Positions 1-9,495 of a stretch of 64,000 nucleotides of DNA are shown in pieces. Positions within the stretch are counted from its first letter, which is position 1. Every line of letters starts with the position of its first letter. The notes beneath the pieces were generated by a model. It was not told where the DNA came from and searched no databases. It saw only the letters and a program-made list of their open reading frames with translations. The translations under genes and the position numbers were made by a program. The DNA is from an uncultured Oscillospiraceae bacterium (GTDB taxonomy: Bacteria > Bacillota > Clostridia > Oscillospirales > Ruminococcaceae): positions 32,258 to 96,257 of the forward strand of contig CASEAH010000026.1 of assembly GCA_949285935.1 (NCBI GenBank), read 5' to 3'.

Positions 1-874
1 TGGAAAGCATCATCAGGCTCATGAGGATATTCATTACATAACTGAAGAGGCTGGTGAGCTGGCCGGGGGTCAGGGTTCCGCCGATAATCATATGGGCTCC
101 AAACCAGCTGAGGGCCATCATGCAGCCGTACATGGAGATCATCATGGCGGGGCTGTTGAAGCTGAGGAGCTTCTCCGCTTTTACAAACATGGTGTACATA
201 TTCTGTACGGCATTCTGAAATTTCTCTGTCTCAAAGCTCTCCCGCACAAAGGATTTTACCACCCGGATGGCCGTTACATTTTCCTGAACGCCTGCGTTAA
301 GCTCATCATATTTCCGAAAAACCTTTTCAAAGGCACCCATAGCATGTGCCACAATAAAGCCCAAACATAATCCCAAAAACGCGATGGCTGCTACAAAAAT
401 CATGCTCAGCCTGGCACTGATGGAAAAGGCCATAATCAAAGCAAATATCAGCATGACCGGCGCGCGCACACACATCCGGATGATCATTTGGTATGCATTC
501 TGAAGATTGGTGACGTCGGTGGTAAGGCGGGTGACCAATCCGGCCGTGGAATACTTGTCAATATTGGAGAAGGAATACCGCTGGATGTTTCGGTACATGG
601 CTTCCCGCAGGTTGCAGGCAAATCCCGAAGATGCCCGGGCCGCGTGCCGACCTGCCAGGATCCCCATGGTCAGGCTCACCGCCGCCGCAAGAAGCATCAG
701 CGCACCATAACGATACACGGCAGACAGATTTCCCTCATTGATGCCCTCGTCGATGATGCGGGCCATCAGCAGAGGAATGATCAGCTCCATAATAGACTCC
801 AATGTGGTAAACACCGGTGTGAGCAAAGAGTCCCGCTTATATTGCTTCACCTGGGACAACAGAATTTTCAGCAT
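1..874 (-). CDS. ABC exporter half-transporter, N-terminal part (runs off the window)
   Basis: The reading frame starts with ATG at 874 behind a good GGGAGG ribosome site and is still open at base 1, so only the membrane domain (about 290 residues, several hydrophobic helices, start MLKILLSQ) is visible. The nucleotide-binding domain should lie outside the window. The helices and the segment around RLTTDVTNLQ resemble type IV ABC exporters of the YheI/LmrC kind, which usually work as heterodimers exporting drugs or lipophilic compounds. It follows a MarR gene by 66 bases in the same direction, the usual arrangement for a drug-responsive exporter. The substrate cannot be told. Confidence 0.85.
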   Translation of the reverse strand, partial: MLKILLSQVKQYKRDSLLTPVFTTLESIMELIIPLLMARIIDEGINEGNLSAVYRYGALMLLAAAVSLTMGILAGRHAARASSGFACNLREAMYRNIQRYSFSNIDKYSTAGLVTRLTTDVTNLQNAYQMIIRMCVRAPVMLIFALIMAFSISARLSMIFVAAIAFLGLCLGFIVAHAMGAFEKVFRKYDELNAGVQENVTAIRVVKSFVRESFETEKFQNAVQNMYTMFVKAEKLLSFNSPAMMISMYGCMMALSWFGAHMIIGGTLTPGQLTSLFSYVMNILMSLMMLS

Positions 875-940
875 ACGCTTGCCTCCCGTAATCACAACTT
901 ATATCGAATTGCCTTGGACGTACTGCCGTCAGGTATCTGT

Positions 941-1378
941 TTAAAGCACTGCTTTCACCTTATCCAGCAGGTGCATCAGCTGGTCATATTCCCCTTCTGC
1001 CAGTGAGTCACGGATCAACTGATCGGTTTCCAGCAAAGAAGAATGTATCTTTTCCAGTGCCTCCCATCCTGCCGGGGTAACATCAATTCTCTTGAGGCGC
1101 GCGTCGTGGGAGACCCCTTCCCGGCGCAGGTAACCCTTTTTTTCCATCAATTTCAGCAGACTGGTAACGGTGGAACGGGCAATATCGAATTCCGCCTCAA
1201 TATCCCGCTGGTATACCGCTACCTGCTGTTTTTTTCTGCGGCTCAGATATCCCAGAAGCATCCCCTGCACGGGGGTGATCCCTTCCACACCGTTGGCGGC
1301 GGCAGTCATATTCATCCTGCGGTCCAAAAGATTGGATACAATATGTAGTTCTCTTCCTAAATTTCTCCTGTGCTCCAT
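941..1378 (-). CDS. MarR family transcriptional regulator
   Basis: A 145-residue winged-helix protein. The central segment (AVYQRDIEAEFDIARSTVTS, then LMEKKGYLRR) is the recognition helix and wing of MarR proteins. The start is ATG at 1378 because a GGAGGTG ribosome site lies just upstream; an in-frame start further upstream would lie in the leader. MarR proteins are dimeric repressors released by small aromatic ligands. As the first gene before an ABC exporter, it probably represses itself and the exporter. The ligand is unknown. Confidence 0.88.
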   Translation of the reverse strand: MEHRRNLGRELHIVSNLLDRRMNMTAAANGVEGITPVQGMLLGYLSRRKKQQVAVYQRDIEAEFDIARSTVTSLLKLMEKKGYLRREGVSHDARLKRIDVTPAGWEALEKIHSSLLETDQLIRDSLAEGEYDQLMHLLDKVKAVL

Positions 1379-1427
1379 GATGCACCTCCGGCTTGTATGT
1401 TCGTCTCTGAACAGTTCGATGTAAAAC

Positions 1428-1456
1428 AATATATCGTCGTTTCACCAAAAAGTCAA
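1428..1456 (-). promoter_or_regulatory. Promoter of the marR-exporter operon
   Basis: On the minus strand TTGACT (1456-1451) and TATATT (1433-1428) are separated by 17 bases, 50 bases upstream of the marR start. A good sigma-A match. Confidence 0.75.
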
Positions 1457-1504
1457 GCAATAATTTGTTAAAATAACCTGATTTTTTCTTTTCGGATTCC
1501 TACA

Positions 1505-1557
1505 CAAAAACACAGCGCCAAAAGCGGGTCGTTCCGTTCTTTTGACACTGTGTTTTT
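1505..1557. terminator. Bidirectional terminator after the glg operon
   Basis: The arms AAAAACACAG and CTGTGTTTTT, continued inside by CAAAAG/CTTTTG, form a long stem with A and T runs on the two sides. It lies just past the last gene of the leftward glycogen operon and upstream of the marR promoter. Confidence 0.8.
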
Positions 1558-1583
1558 TCCTGTGATTCTGATACAACAGCTAT

Positions 1584-2354
1584 CTATTCGTTTCGTTTCC
1601 GGTCCAGATGGTTGAGCAATGTTACCAAAACTGTATTGACCACAAAAGCTGCCGCCATCAATCCCGAAACCCATACCAACAGGTAAGACAAGGAGCTGAC
1701 TGGCATCTGAGAAAAATTCAGAAGCATGGATAGGACGCTGAGGACCACGCTTACCAGATTCAGTTCCGTTCTCCGGGGGTACACAATAAATAAGTACAGA
1801 CAAATAATCAGCATGGGCACCGCCAGGCATTGGACCAGAAAGGGGTCTCCGCCGCCGGGACCTGTCACCAGCCATACCGCCGCAAGAGCGGCTGCCAGCA
1901 ATCCTCCGCAAAGGAGCGCCGCTGCTTTGCGCACCGGTTTACGTTTTTCCAGCTCTTCCCGTTCTTCTTCTTTTACCACAGGGTCGGCCAACCGCTTGGA
2001 AAGGGGACCGCACCAGCCGCAATACAGCACAAAAGGTGCATACAGCACATTGGCAGGAACCAGATACAGCAGGCCCGCCAAAAGGAAGATCCCATATCCC
2101 CGCAGAAAACTCAGGGCAAATTGCTGCCGGGCTGCAGCCATCCACAGACACATCAGCCCAAGGACAGCTGTCGCTGAGGACATGGTCAGGCTGATCCACG
2201 CCATTAAATCGGGGAAGACCGCCAGGCCCCCAGCCTGCATCAGCTGCAGAAGGGTAAGCAGGGCGGCGCCCCGGCGGACCACCGCGACGCCAACCGTGAC
2301 GTACAGCAGATATGTCTGCCAGGGCTGTTTTTCCAAAGATGGATTTTTAGTCAA
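1584..2354 (-). CDS. Polytopic membrane protein of unknown function
   Basis: A 256-residue protein with about seven hydrophobic helices and a charged cytoplasmic stretch (KEEEREELEKRKPVRK) in the middle. A longer frame overlaps the end of glgA, but a clear AAGGAG ribosome site 11 bases before a TTG at 2354 makes that the likely start, giving a 56-base gap from glgA. It is the last gene of the glycogen operon, so it may be co-expressed with glycogen synthesis. I do not recognise the family, and no catalytic motif is visible. Confidence 0.7.
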   Translation of the reverse strand: MTKNPSLEKQPWQTYLLYVTVGVAVVRRGAALLTLLQLMQAGGLAVFPDLMAWISLTMSSATAVLGLMCLWMAAARQQFALSFLRGYGIFLLAGLLYLVPANVLYAPFVLYCGWCGPLSKRLADPVVKEEEREELEKRKPVRKAAALLCGGLLAAALAAVWLVTGPGGGDPFLVQCLAVPMLIICLYLFIVYPRRTELNLVSVVLSVLSMLLNFSQMPVSSLSYLLVWVSGLMAAAFVVNTVLVTLLNHLDRKRNE

Positions 2355-2410
2355 ATGCTTCGCCTCTCCTTGGCGGTAATCCGCCCATATTTTTCGGTTT
2401 TCACCGGTTG

Positions 2411-3832
2411 TCAGCTGTTCAATACCTTTTGGTACATTTCCATGTACTTTCTGGCCGACTGCTCCCAGCTGAAGTCGCAGCTCATGGCGCGCACTACCGC
2501 TTTGCGCCACAGCTCTTTATTGTGATACAGGCCCAATGCCCGCTTGATAGCTCCCAGCATGTCATGGGCATTATAAGTTTTGAATGTAAAGCCATTCCCC
2601 TTCTCACCGCCCAAGTCGATGACAGAATCCTTCAATCCGCCGGTTTCCCGCACAATGGGAATGGTGCCGTACCGAAGTGCCACCATCTGGCTCAGACCGC
2701 AGGGTTCGCTCTTACTGGGCATCAGGAACATGTCGGCCCCGGCGTAAATTTTCCGGGCTACATCGGGCAGGAAGCCTTTGCGCATGGCCACCGTACCGGG
2801 ATAGCGCCGGGCCATCTCCTCAAAGAAATTCTCATAAATGTAGTCGCCGGTGCCCAGCACCACAAACTGTACCTGTTCCGCAATGATGCTGTCGAAAATA
2901 TACCGGACCAGGTCCAATCCTTTCATTCCCACCAGTCGGGTAATCATAGCGATGACCGGCTTATCGGGATCCAGTTCCAACCCCATGCTCTTCTGGAGTT
3001 CCTGCTTATTTACTGCCTTTCCATCCAGGCTGCGGACTCCATAGGTTTTGAAAATTTCCATATCGGTTTTGGGGTTGTAGCTCTTGACGTCGATACCGTT
3101 GAGGATTCCGCACAGCTTATACTGCTTTTCCCGCAGAATACGGTCCAGGCCAAAACCAAACCAGGGATCCAGAATTTCTCCCGCATAGGTGGGGCTGACA
3201 GTGGTAACCATATCACTCTCTTCAATGGCGCCCTTCATCATGTTGACGTTATCGTCGTACCGGACCATATCAATGCCCGCGTTGGTCAATCCGCAGATGT
3301 CGGTAGCGATTTCCATACCATATTTGCCCTGATAAGCAATATTATGAATCGTAAAAACCGTACGGATGGACCGAAGCTTTTCCACATCCCGGTAGAAGAC
3401 ATTGAGGAAGACGGGGACCATTGCCGTCTGCCAGTCGTTGCAGTTGATGATGTCGGGCGTATAGTCGATCCGCACCAACATTTCCAGTACCGCCTTGGAG
3501 AAGAAGACAAAACGTTCTGCATCATCATAGAATCCATAGATTCCACTGCGTTTGAAGTAATATTCATTATCTACAAAGTAGTACTTAATACCATCCTGCT
3601 CGGCTTCAAACAGTCCGCAGTACTGGTTACGCCAGGACAGCGGCACATTAAAGTGGGTGATATACCGCATGGAGTCCTTCAGCTCCTGACGGATATCGGA
3701 ATACAGAGGCAGGACTACCCGGCATTCGGCGCCTTCCTTGCTGAGAGCCGCGGGAAGAGAGCCCGCCACATCGGCCAGGCCTCCCGAAGCAATAAAGGGA
3801 CGGGCTTCGCTTGCAGCGTATAAAATCTTCAT
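2411..3832 (-). CDS. glgA: Glycogen synthase (ADP-glucose type)
   Basis: A 473-residue GT5 glycosyltransferase that adds glucose from ADP-glucose to the non-reducing ends of alpha-1,4-glucan. The N-terminal Rossmann domain begins MKILYAASEARPF with the GGLADV loop at residues 17-22. The C-terminal domain carries MPSKSEPCGLSQ, the family's E-x7-E-like catalytic region. The start at 3832 has a GGAAGGTAGG ribosome site. At the position of the KTGGL lysine of E. coli GlgA there is ASGGL; I recall this in other Firmicutes, but it means the ADP-glucose contact differs. It is the fourth gene of glgB-glgC-glgD-glgA. Confidence 0.96.
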   Translation of the reverse strand: MKILYAASEARPFIASGGLADVAGSLPAALSKEGAECRVVLPLYSDIRQELKDSMRYITHFNVPLSWRNQYCGLFEAEQDGIKYYFVDNEYYFKRSGIYGFYDDAERFVFFSKAVLEMLVRIDYTPDIINCNDWQTAMVPVFLNVFYRDVEKLRSIRTVFTIHNIAYQGKYGMEIATDICGLTNAGIDMVRYDDNVNMMKGAIEESDMVTTVSPTYAGEILDPWFGFGLDRILREKQYKLCGILNGIDVKSYNPKTDMEIFKTYGVRSLDGKAVNKQELQKSMGLELDPDKPVIAMITRLVGMKGLDLVRYIFDSIIAEQVQFVVLGTGDYIYENFFEEMARRYPGTVAMRKGFLPDVARKIYAGADMFLMPSKSEPCGLSQMVALRYGTIPIVRETGGLKDSVIDLGGEKGNGFTFKTYNAHDMLGAIKRALGLYHNKELWRKAVVRAMSCDFSWEQSARKYMEMYQKVLNS

Positions 3833-3907
3833 ATTTCCTACCTTCCTTTCCATAGATGGGCGCCGCGGACGCTCCGGGGCTATGGCTATAATCCGGGATG
3901 GATCACG

Positions 3908-5023
3908 TCATACATGGGTCTGCTTGGGAATATACAGCGGGTAGGTGAGATAGCCGCCCAGCTTGCGGCCGTCCTTGATCAGGACGTCCTTATCCGTAAT
4001 GACATAGCTGAGCTCGGCATTATCTTCGATAACAGTGCCCTGCATCACGATGGAATTTCGCACGACTGTACCTTTGCCGATACGGACTCCACGGAAAATC
4101 ACGGAATTTTCCACCCGGCCTTCGATAATGCATCCATCAGCCACCAGACTGTTGGACACCGCAGCCTTGAGGCCATAACGGGCAGGGACCTCATCACGCA
4201 CTTTGGTATAGATGGGACGGCGGGGATCAAAGAGCTGCATCCGTGCCTCCCGATCCAGGAGCATCATATTGGCGCGGAAATAGCTTTCCATACAGTGGAT
4301 CCTGCAGCAGCTTCCCTCATAGCGGTAGCAGTTGACCTGATCCGCCTGCGCCTGCACCTGAAGAATATCCTGATAGAAAGAGTAGTGACCCCGGGACACC
4401 GCGTCGGTCACCATCCGGATCAACAGGTCTCTGTCGATGATGGCAGTGTTCAGGTAAAGATTCTGGTCTCCCTGAAGGTCAGGGTTGATCAGGACATCGT
4501 TGAGCAGGTCGTTTTTCCCAATGCTGAGCACCACGTTGTCCTGATCGTTTTCCTCGATTTCCCGTCGGGTATAGGCCACGGTGATCCCGACGCCCGCTTC
4601 CTTGTGGCTGCGGAGAATATCCAGATAGTCCACATTGGCCATTACATCACAGTCGCTGAGGATCACATACCGGGCATTGGAGGACCGGATATAGCCCATG
4701 ATCCCCCAAAGGGCTTCCAGGCTTCCCTTATACATACCGGACCCGGTGCGTGAAAAGGGCGGCAGGATGGTCAATCCTCCAATCTTGCGGGCCAGATCCC
4801 ATTCCCGTCCGGACCCCACATGATCCATGAGGGAATGATAATTGCTTTTGGTGACAATACCTACGTCCCGCACTCCGGAGTTGACCATGTTGGACAGGGG
4901 GAAATCTACCAGCCGGTAACGGCCTCCTACCGGAATGCTGCCCATGGTGCGGTGGAGGGTCAAGTCTCCCAGGGCCGTATCATGCATATTGGAGAAAATG
5001 ATTCCCAGCATCTTGTCAGCCAT
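3908..5023 (-). CDS. glgD: GlgD, regulatory subunit of ADP-glucose pyrophosphorylase
   Basis: A 371-residue paralogue of GlgC with an N-terminal nucleotidyltransferase-like domain and a C-terminal left-handed beta-helix (repeats near [19 protein letters not shown]). In Firmicutes GlgD pairs with GlgC and raises its activity, having lost key catalytic residues itself. Here the pyrophosphorylase loop is altered ([14 protein letters not shown] instead of the usual [13 protein letters not shown]). The ATG at 5023 has a GAGGAGGG site and overlaps the glgC stop by 8 bases, indicating translational coupling. Confidence 0.95.
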   Translation of the reverse strand: MADKMLGIIFSNMHDTALGDLTLHRTMGSIPVGGRYRLVDFPLSNMVNSGVRDVGIVTKSNYHSLMDHVGSGREWDLARKIGGLTILPPFSRTGSGMYKGSLEALWGIMGYIRSSNARYVILSDCDVMANVDYLDILRSHKEAGVGITVAYTRREIEENDQDNVVLSIGKNDLLNDVLINPDLQGDQNLYLNTAIIDRDLLIRMVTDAVSRGHYSFYQDILQVQAQADQVNCYRYEGSCCRIHCMESYFRANMMLLDREARMQLFDPRRPIYTKVRDEVPARYGLKAAVSNSLVADGCIIEGRVENSVIFRGVRIGKGTVVRNSIVMQGTVIEDNAELSYVITDKDVLIKDGRKLGGYLTYPLYIPKQTHV

Positions 5024-6257
5024 GATTCTTTCCCTCCTCTTCTGTCTCAACGGCCGGAATATTCTCCGATACCATGCCTTTGGGAGGTACCACAGCGCCC
5101 CGGCCTACGGTCAGGCCCGCGCCTACCACGGCCACGCCCCAGTCATCTTTGTTCTCGACCAATTCCGGTCGCTCGCCCACATGAGCGTTCTCTTCCACCA
5201 CTACATTCTCCGCCAGAATGGCGTACTGTACCGTAGCGCCGGATTTGATTACCGTGCCCGGCATGATGATGGAATCCCGGACCACCGCGCCTTTTTCCAC
5301 CACAACGCCGGCAAACAGCACGGAAAAATCGATCTCGCCTGAAATATCGCAGCCTTCGGTGACCATGGAATTCTCCACCTTACCGCAGGGCGCTACATAA
5401 TGAGGCGGCATGACCGGATTGCGGGAATAGATCTTCCAGCTGGGATCATACAGCTCCAAAGGCACATTGGGATCCAGCAGATCCATATTGGCCTCCCAGA
5501 GGCTGTCGATGGTACCCACATCCTTCCAGTATCCATCGAAGGCATATGTAAACATCCGCTCGCCCGCGGCCAGCATATTGGGAATGATGTTCTTTCCAAA
5601 GTCATTGCTGGAACCGGGAGTATTCTCATCCTCGATCAGATACTTGCGAAGCTTGTTCCAATTGAAGATATAAATGCCCATGGAGGCCAGATTGCTCTTG
5701 GGATTTTTTGGTTTCTCTTCGAATTCGTACACACTGGAATCAGGATTGGTATTCATGATGCCGAACCGGGACGCCTCCTCCATCGGCACCTCGATCACCG
5801 CGATGGTGCAGTCGGCGTTCATGTCCTTGTGGTGCTGGAGCATCTTGCGGTAATCCATTTTATAGATATGGTCGCCGGAAAGGATCACCACATATTCCGG
5901 ATCGTATCGCTCAATAAAGGGGATGTTCTGATAAATGGCATTGGCGGTGCCGGTATACCAATCGGAACCGGAGCTTTTCTGGTAGGGGGGCAGAGTAAAA
6001 ACGCCGCCGTTGAGACGGTCCAGATCCCAGGGCTGTCCGTTGCCTAGATACTCGTTGAGCACCAGCGGCTGGTACTGGGTCAGCACACCAACCGTGTCGA
6101 TGCCCGAATTGACACAGTTAGACAAGGGAAAGTCGATGATACGGTATTTGCCGCCGAAAGGAACCGCAGGCTTGGCCAGCTTCTGGGTCAGGGCATACAA
6201 TCGGCTTCCCTGCCCGCCTGCCAGCAGCATGGCCACCCACTCTTTCTTCATGGACAT
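5016..6257 (-). CDS. glgC: Glucose-1-phosphate adenylyltransferase
   Basis: A 413-residue enzyme making ADP-glucose from glucose-1-phosphate and ATP, the committed step of glycogen synthesis. It carries [10 protein letters not shown] (residues about 11-20), [17 protein letters not shown] and the sugar-phosphate segment EEKPKNPKS, followed by a C-terminal beta-helix. The start [10 protein letters not shown] follows AAAAGGAGGG. It sits between glgB and glgD and overlaps the latter by 8 bases. Confidence 0.97.
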   Translation of the reverse strand: MSMKKEWVAMLLAGGQGSRLYALTQKLAKPAVPFGGKYRIIDFPLSNCVNSGIDTVGVLTQYQPLVLNEYLGNGQPWDLDRLNGGVFTLPPYQKSSGSDWYTGTANAIYQNIPFIERYDPEYVVILSGDHIYKMDYRKMLQHHKDMNADCTIAVIEVPMEEASRFGIMNTNPDSSVYEFEEKPKNPKSNLASMGIYIFNWNKLRKYLIEDENTPGSSNDFGKNIIPNMLAAGERMFTYAFDGYWKDVGTIDSLWEANMDLLDPNVPLELYDPSWKIYSRNPVMPPHYVAPCGKVENSMVTEGCDISGEIDFSVLFAGVVVEKGAVVRDSIIMPGTVIKSGATVQYAILAENVVVEENAHVGERPELVENKDDWGVAVVGAGLTVGRGAVVPPKGMVSENIPAVETEEEGKNHG

Positions 6258-6274
6258 GGTTTACCCTCCTTTTG

Positions 6275-8254
6275 TTATGCTTCCCCGGCCTTGGACCGTG
6301 CGGTCCGCGGTTTACGGGAAGCAGCCGGCCTGGCCCCGGGCTTTTTTTCGGCCTTTCCGGTATTTTGATCTTTAAATTTTGGCTTCAGGTACACGGTGCA
6401 GAGGGGCGGGATGGTGAGGGTAATGGACTGCTGGTACCCGTTGCATTCTTTTTTGCGGCAGGGGATCATTCTGCCGTTGAGGGTGCCCGTTCCGCCATAC
6501 CGAAGGCTGTCGGAGGTGAACACCACGTTGTAACCCGACGCTGCGGGGACGCCCACCCGATACGCTTTCCACTCCACCGGAGCAAAATTGCAGAGCACCA
6601 CAATCTGGTTGCCCGCTTCATCAATGCGCCGGTAAGAAATCAGATTGTGGGTATTGTCATCGGCATTGAGCCACTGGTAGCCATCCCAACTGTCCTCCAC
6701 CTGCCACAGGGCGGGAGTTTTCTGATAAAAGCGGTTCAGATCCCGTACATAGTCTTTCAACTGCCGGTGGCTCTCGTAGTCCAGCAGCATCCAGTCCAGC
6801 TGTTTTTGATAGTCCCATTCAATAAACTGGCCAAACTCGCTGCCCATAAACAGCAGCTTCTTGCCGGGGTAACTCATCATATACCCAAGGAACGCCCGCA
6901 CGCCGGCAAATTTCTGCTCATAGTCCCCCGGCATCTTATTGATCAGGGAGCATTTGCCATGGACCACTTCATCATGGGAGATGGGGATGACAAAATTCTC
7001 ACTGAACGCATAAAACATGCTGAAAGTCAGTTTGTCGTGGTTAAAGCTGCGGAAATAGGGATCCATGGACATGTAGCACAGCACATCATTCATCCAGCCC
7101 ATGTTCCACTTGAAGTTAAAGCCCAGACCGCCCACATAATCGGGGCGGGTCACCAGCGGCCATGCGGTAGACTCCTCCGCGATCATAGCCGTTTGAGGGA
7201 ACTGGGTCAGCACTGCGGCATTCAGCTTGCGCAGTAAAGACACTGCTTCCAGGTTCTCTTTGCCGCCGTTTTCGTTGGGAGCCCAGCGCCCATCCTGCCG
7301 GCCGTAGTCCAAGTAGAGCATCGAGGCCACCGCGTCCACCCGGATGCCGTCGATGTGATACAGATCCACCCAGAACATGGCGCTGGAGATCAGGAAACTC
7401 TGGACCTCGCAACGGCCGTAATCAAAGGCGCAGGTCCCCCATTCATAATGCTCCCGCTTCCGCTCGTCCTGGTATTCATAGCACCATCCGCCATCAAAGC
7501 GGTAAAGGCCGTTTTCATCCTTGGGAAAATGCGCGGGCACCCAATCCATAATGACGCCGATCCCTTCCCGGTGGCAGGCATCCACAAAATCCATAAATTC
7601 TTTGGGTGTTCCATAGCGGGAAGTAGGCGCGAAATATCCGGTTACCTGATATCCCCAGGAGCCGTCAAAAGGATATTCTGTCACCGGCATCAGTTCGATA
7701 TGGGTGTATCCCATCTCTTTCACATAAGGCACCAGCTCTTCGGCCATCTTCCGGTAGCTGAAGGGGTTGCCGTCCTCATAGGTGCGCCAGGAACCCAGAT
7801 GCACCTCGTAGATATTCACAGGGCCGCTGTGGAGGTCGCTCATGGCCCGTTTGCGCAGCCAGGCGGCATCTTTCCATTTATAGGCCTGAAGGTCATATAC
7901 TTTGGAGGCATTGCCCGGCCGGGTCTCGGTATGGAAGGCATAAGGGTCTGATTTGTACAGCTTGTCACCTTCCGGAGTGGTAATCAGGAACTTGTAGGAA
8001 TCAAATTCCTTGACGCCGCTGATTATGCACTGCCAGAGGCCTTCCTCTGAAAGGGGCACCATAGGATTACGTTCTCCGTCCCATTGGTTAAAATCCCCCA
8101 CCACGCTTACCGCTTTGGCGTGGGGAGCCCAGGTGATGAATTCCACAGTATCGTCCTGTGTAAAATGGGCGCCCATCATTTTATATGCCTGATAGTTGGT
8201 GCCCTGATGGAACAGATAGACGGGGACCTGTTTATCCTTCGGCTTCCTGACCAC
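6275..8254 (-). CDS. glgB: 1,4-alpha-glucan branching enzyme
   Basis: A 659-residue GH13 enzyme that creates alpha-1,6 branches in glycogen. A CBM48-type N-terminal module (VSVVGDFNQWDGERNPM) precedes the barrel with HIDGIRVDAVASMLY (nucleophile Asp), MIAEESTAW (acid/base Glu) and ISHDEVVHG. The C-terminus adds a basic Pro/Ala-rich tail (KPGARPAASRKPRTARSK). The start is taken as GTG at 8254 because AAAAGGAGGG lies 9 bases upstream; the upstream frame would overlap the -10 box. It is the first gene of the glg operon. Confidence 0.96.
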   Translation of the reverse strand: MVRKPKDKQVPVYLFHQGTNYQAYKMMGAHFTQDDTVEFITWAPHAKAVSVVGDFNQWDGERNPMVPLSEEGLWQCIISGVKEFDSYKFLITTPEGDKLYKSDPYAFHTETRPGNASKVYDLQAYKWKDAAWLRKRAMSDLHSGPVNIYEVHLGSWRTYEDGNPFSYRKMAEELVPYVKEMGYTHIELMPVTEYPFDGSWGYQVTGYFAPTSRYGTPKEFMDFVDACHREGIGVIMDWVPAHFPKDENGLYRFDGGWCYEYQDERKREHYEWGTCAFDYGRCEVQSFLISSAMFWVDLYHIDGIRVDAVASMLYLDYGRQDGRWAPNENGGKENLEAVSLLRKLNAAVLTQFPQTAMIAEESTAWPLVTRPDYVGGLGFNFKWNMGWMNDVLCYMSMDPYFRSFNHDKLTFSMFYAFSENFVIPISHDEVVHGKCSLINKMPGDYEQKFAGVRAFLGYMMSYPGKKLLFMGSEFGQFIEWDYQKQLDWMLLDYESHRQLKDYVRDLNRFYQKTPALWQVEDSWDGYQWLNADDNTHNLISYRRIDEAGNQIVVLCNFAPVEWKAYRVGVPAASGYNVVFTSDSLRYGGTGTLNGRMIPCRKKECNGYQQSITLTIPPLCTVYLKPKFKDQNTGKAEKKPGARPAASRKPRTARSKAGEA

Positions 8255-8282
8255 TGCACATCCCTCCTTTTTTCTAAGTTTT

Positions 8283-8311
8283 ATTCTACCATCCCCTTCC
8301 CTCTTTTGCAA
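8283..8311 (-). promoter_or_regulatory. Promoter of the glycogen operon
   Basis: TTGCAA (8311-8306), 17 bases, TAGAAT (8288-8283) on the minus strand, about 28 bases before the glgB GTG, leaving a very short leader. Confidence 0.8.
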
Positions 8312-8596
8312 GCACAAATTGTAATATTTTTAAATGCAGATTTAAATATGGAAGATCTATTTGTATATTTTACATAAATTTTATCCGATTATCTCCTTCC
8401 TGTCCCAAGGGGGGTGACTTCTTTTTTTCTCTTCTGTCCTTCTTCTGTCTTTTTCGTCAAAATTGGGGGATAAAATTTTATTTTTCTCCACATCCCGCAA
8501 AGGGGCGGATGCTTTTTTCTCTTTTTTGCGTTATAATGAGGTTACTTATTTTTCCGGGCGGTCTGTCTCGATCTTTTCTTTTAAGGAGGCGGTTTT
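8312..8596. other. Divergent intergenic region glgB / PHP gene
   Basis: AT-rich spacer without a gene. On the plus strand TATAAT at 8532-8537 could be the -10 box of the PHP gene, but no good -35 box sits at the right distance. The T-rich stretch 8420-8460 has no visible stem. Confidence 0.5.
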
Positions 8597-9457
8597 GTGT
8601 TTGCAGATCTGCATCTGCATTCCTGCTTTTCCGATGGTACCCAAACTCCACAAGAAATCGCCTGTCTGGCCCGCAGCGCGGGGATGGGCCTGATTGCTCT
8701 GGCCGATCATAATACCAGCGCAGGCTGGCCGGAACTGATGGAGGCCTGCCGGGATCAGGGCATCCGGTGTATTCGCGGGATGGAGATGGACTGCCTCTAT
8801 CTTCCCTGGGAGATCCATATTCTGGCGTATGGGTTTGAACCCCGGGAGGAATTGATGGCACTGGCGGACCGCAGCCGCCAGCTGCTGCTGGATATGAGCG
8901 ACCATCTGATAGAGCGGCTGCTTTTTGACTATCCGCAGCTGAGCCTGGAAGAATACAAGGCTTTCTGCTGGGATCCCCGGTCGGGAGGCTGGAAAGGCCT
9001 TCACTATCTTCATCACAAAGGGGTCACTGCCACGGTGGAGGATGGGATGAGGCTGTATGCCCAGTACGGCTGCGACTACCGGGACTACCCTTTCCCTCAG
9101 GCGGAAGAAGTGTGCGCTGCCATTCGGGCAGCCGGTGGCTCCGCGGTGCTGGCCCACCCCTGCAACTGGTTTGCCCCTTCCTGCCCCCGGGAGTTGTACC
9201 GGCATCTGGACGCTTTGCGGGAGCGGGGGATTCAGGGGATCGAATGCTATTATCCCGCCAATACCCCGGACATGACCCGCCTGTGTGTAGATTACTGCCA
9301 CAGCCGTCATCTCCTGATTACTGCGGGGAGTGACTCCCACGGCGGCTTTGGAAAGAATCACCACGGAGTCCGGTATTACCTGGGTGCGGTCCGGATTCCG
9401 GAAACGCAGCTGGTATTGGGGAGCCTGGCGGGGCCGGGCGACCTGTCCCAACTTTGA
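8597..9457 (+). CDS. PHP domain phosphoesterase
   Basis: A 286-residue metal-dependent phosphoesterase of the PHP/TrpH-like family. The metal ligands are visible in order: DLHLHSCFSDG (residues 4-14), ALADHNT, GMEMDCL, VLAHPCNW and GSDSHGG. Related enzymes hydrolyse 3'-phosphates of small nucleotides such as pAp or short RNA from the 5' end. The GTG start at 8597 follows AAGGAGGCGG. The next gene, mtnN, begins 38 bases downstream and is probably co-transcribed, hinting at nucleotide salvage. The exact substrate is not evident. Confidence 0.88.
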   Translation: MFADLHLHSCFSDGTQTPQEIACLARSAGMGLIALADHNTSAGWPELMEACRDQGIRCIRGMEMDCLYLPWEIHILAYGFEPREELMALADRSRQLLLDMSDHLIERLLFDYPQLSLEEYKAFCWDPRSGGWKGLHYLHHKGVTATVEDGMRLYAQYGCDYRDYPFPQAEEVCAAIRAAGGSAVLAHPCNWFAPSCPRELYRHLDALRERGIQGIECYYPANTPDMTRLCVDYCHSRHLLITAGSDSHGGFGKNHHGVRYYLGAVRIPETQLVLGSLAGPGDLSQL

Positions 9458-9495
9458 CCCTCACATTCTATTCATCTTAAAGGAGCAAAATCACT

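Noticed and set aside
2408-3823. 471-codon open frame on the plus strand opposite glgA
   Set aside because: Exact antisense of a clear glgA with no ribosome site; a GC-rich codon-bias shadow.
8546-9451. 301-codon minus-strand frame opposite the PHP gene
   Set aside because: The plus strand has the complete PHP metal motifs and a strong ribosome site.
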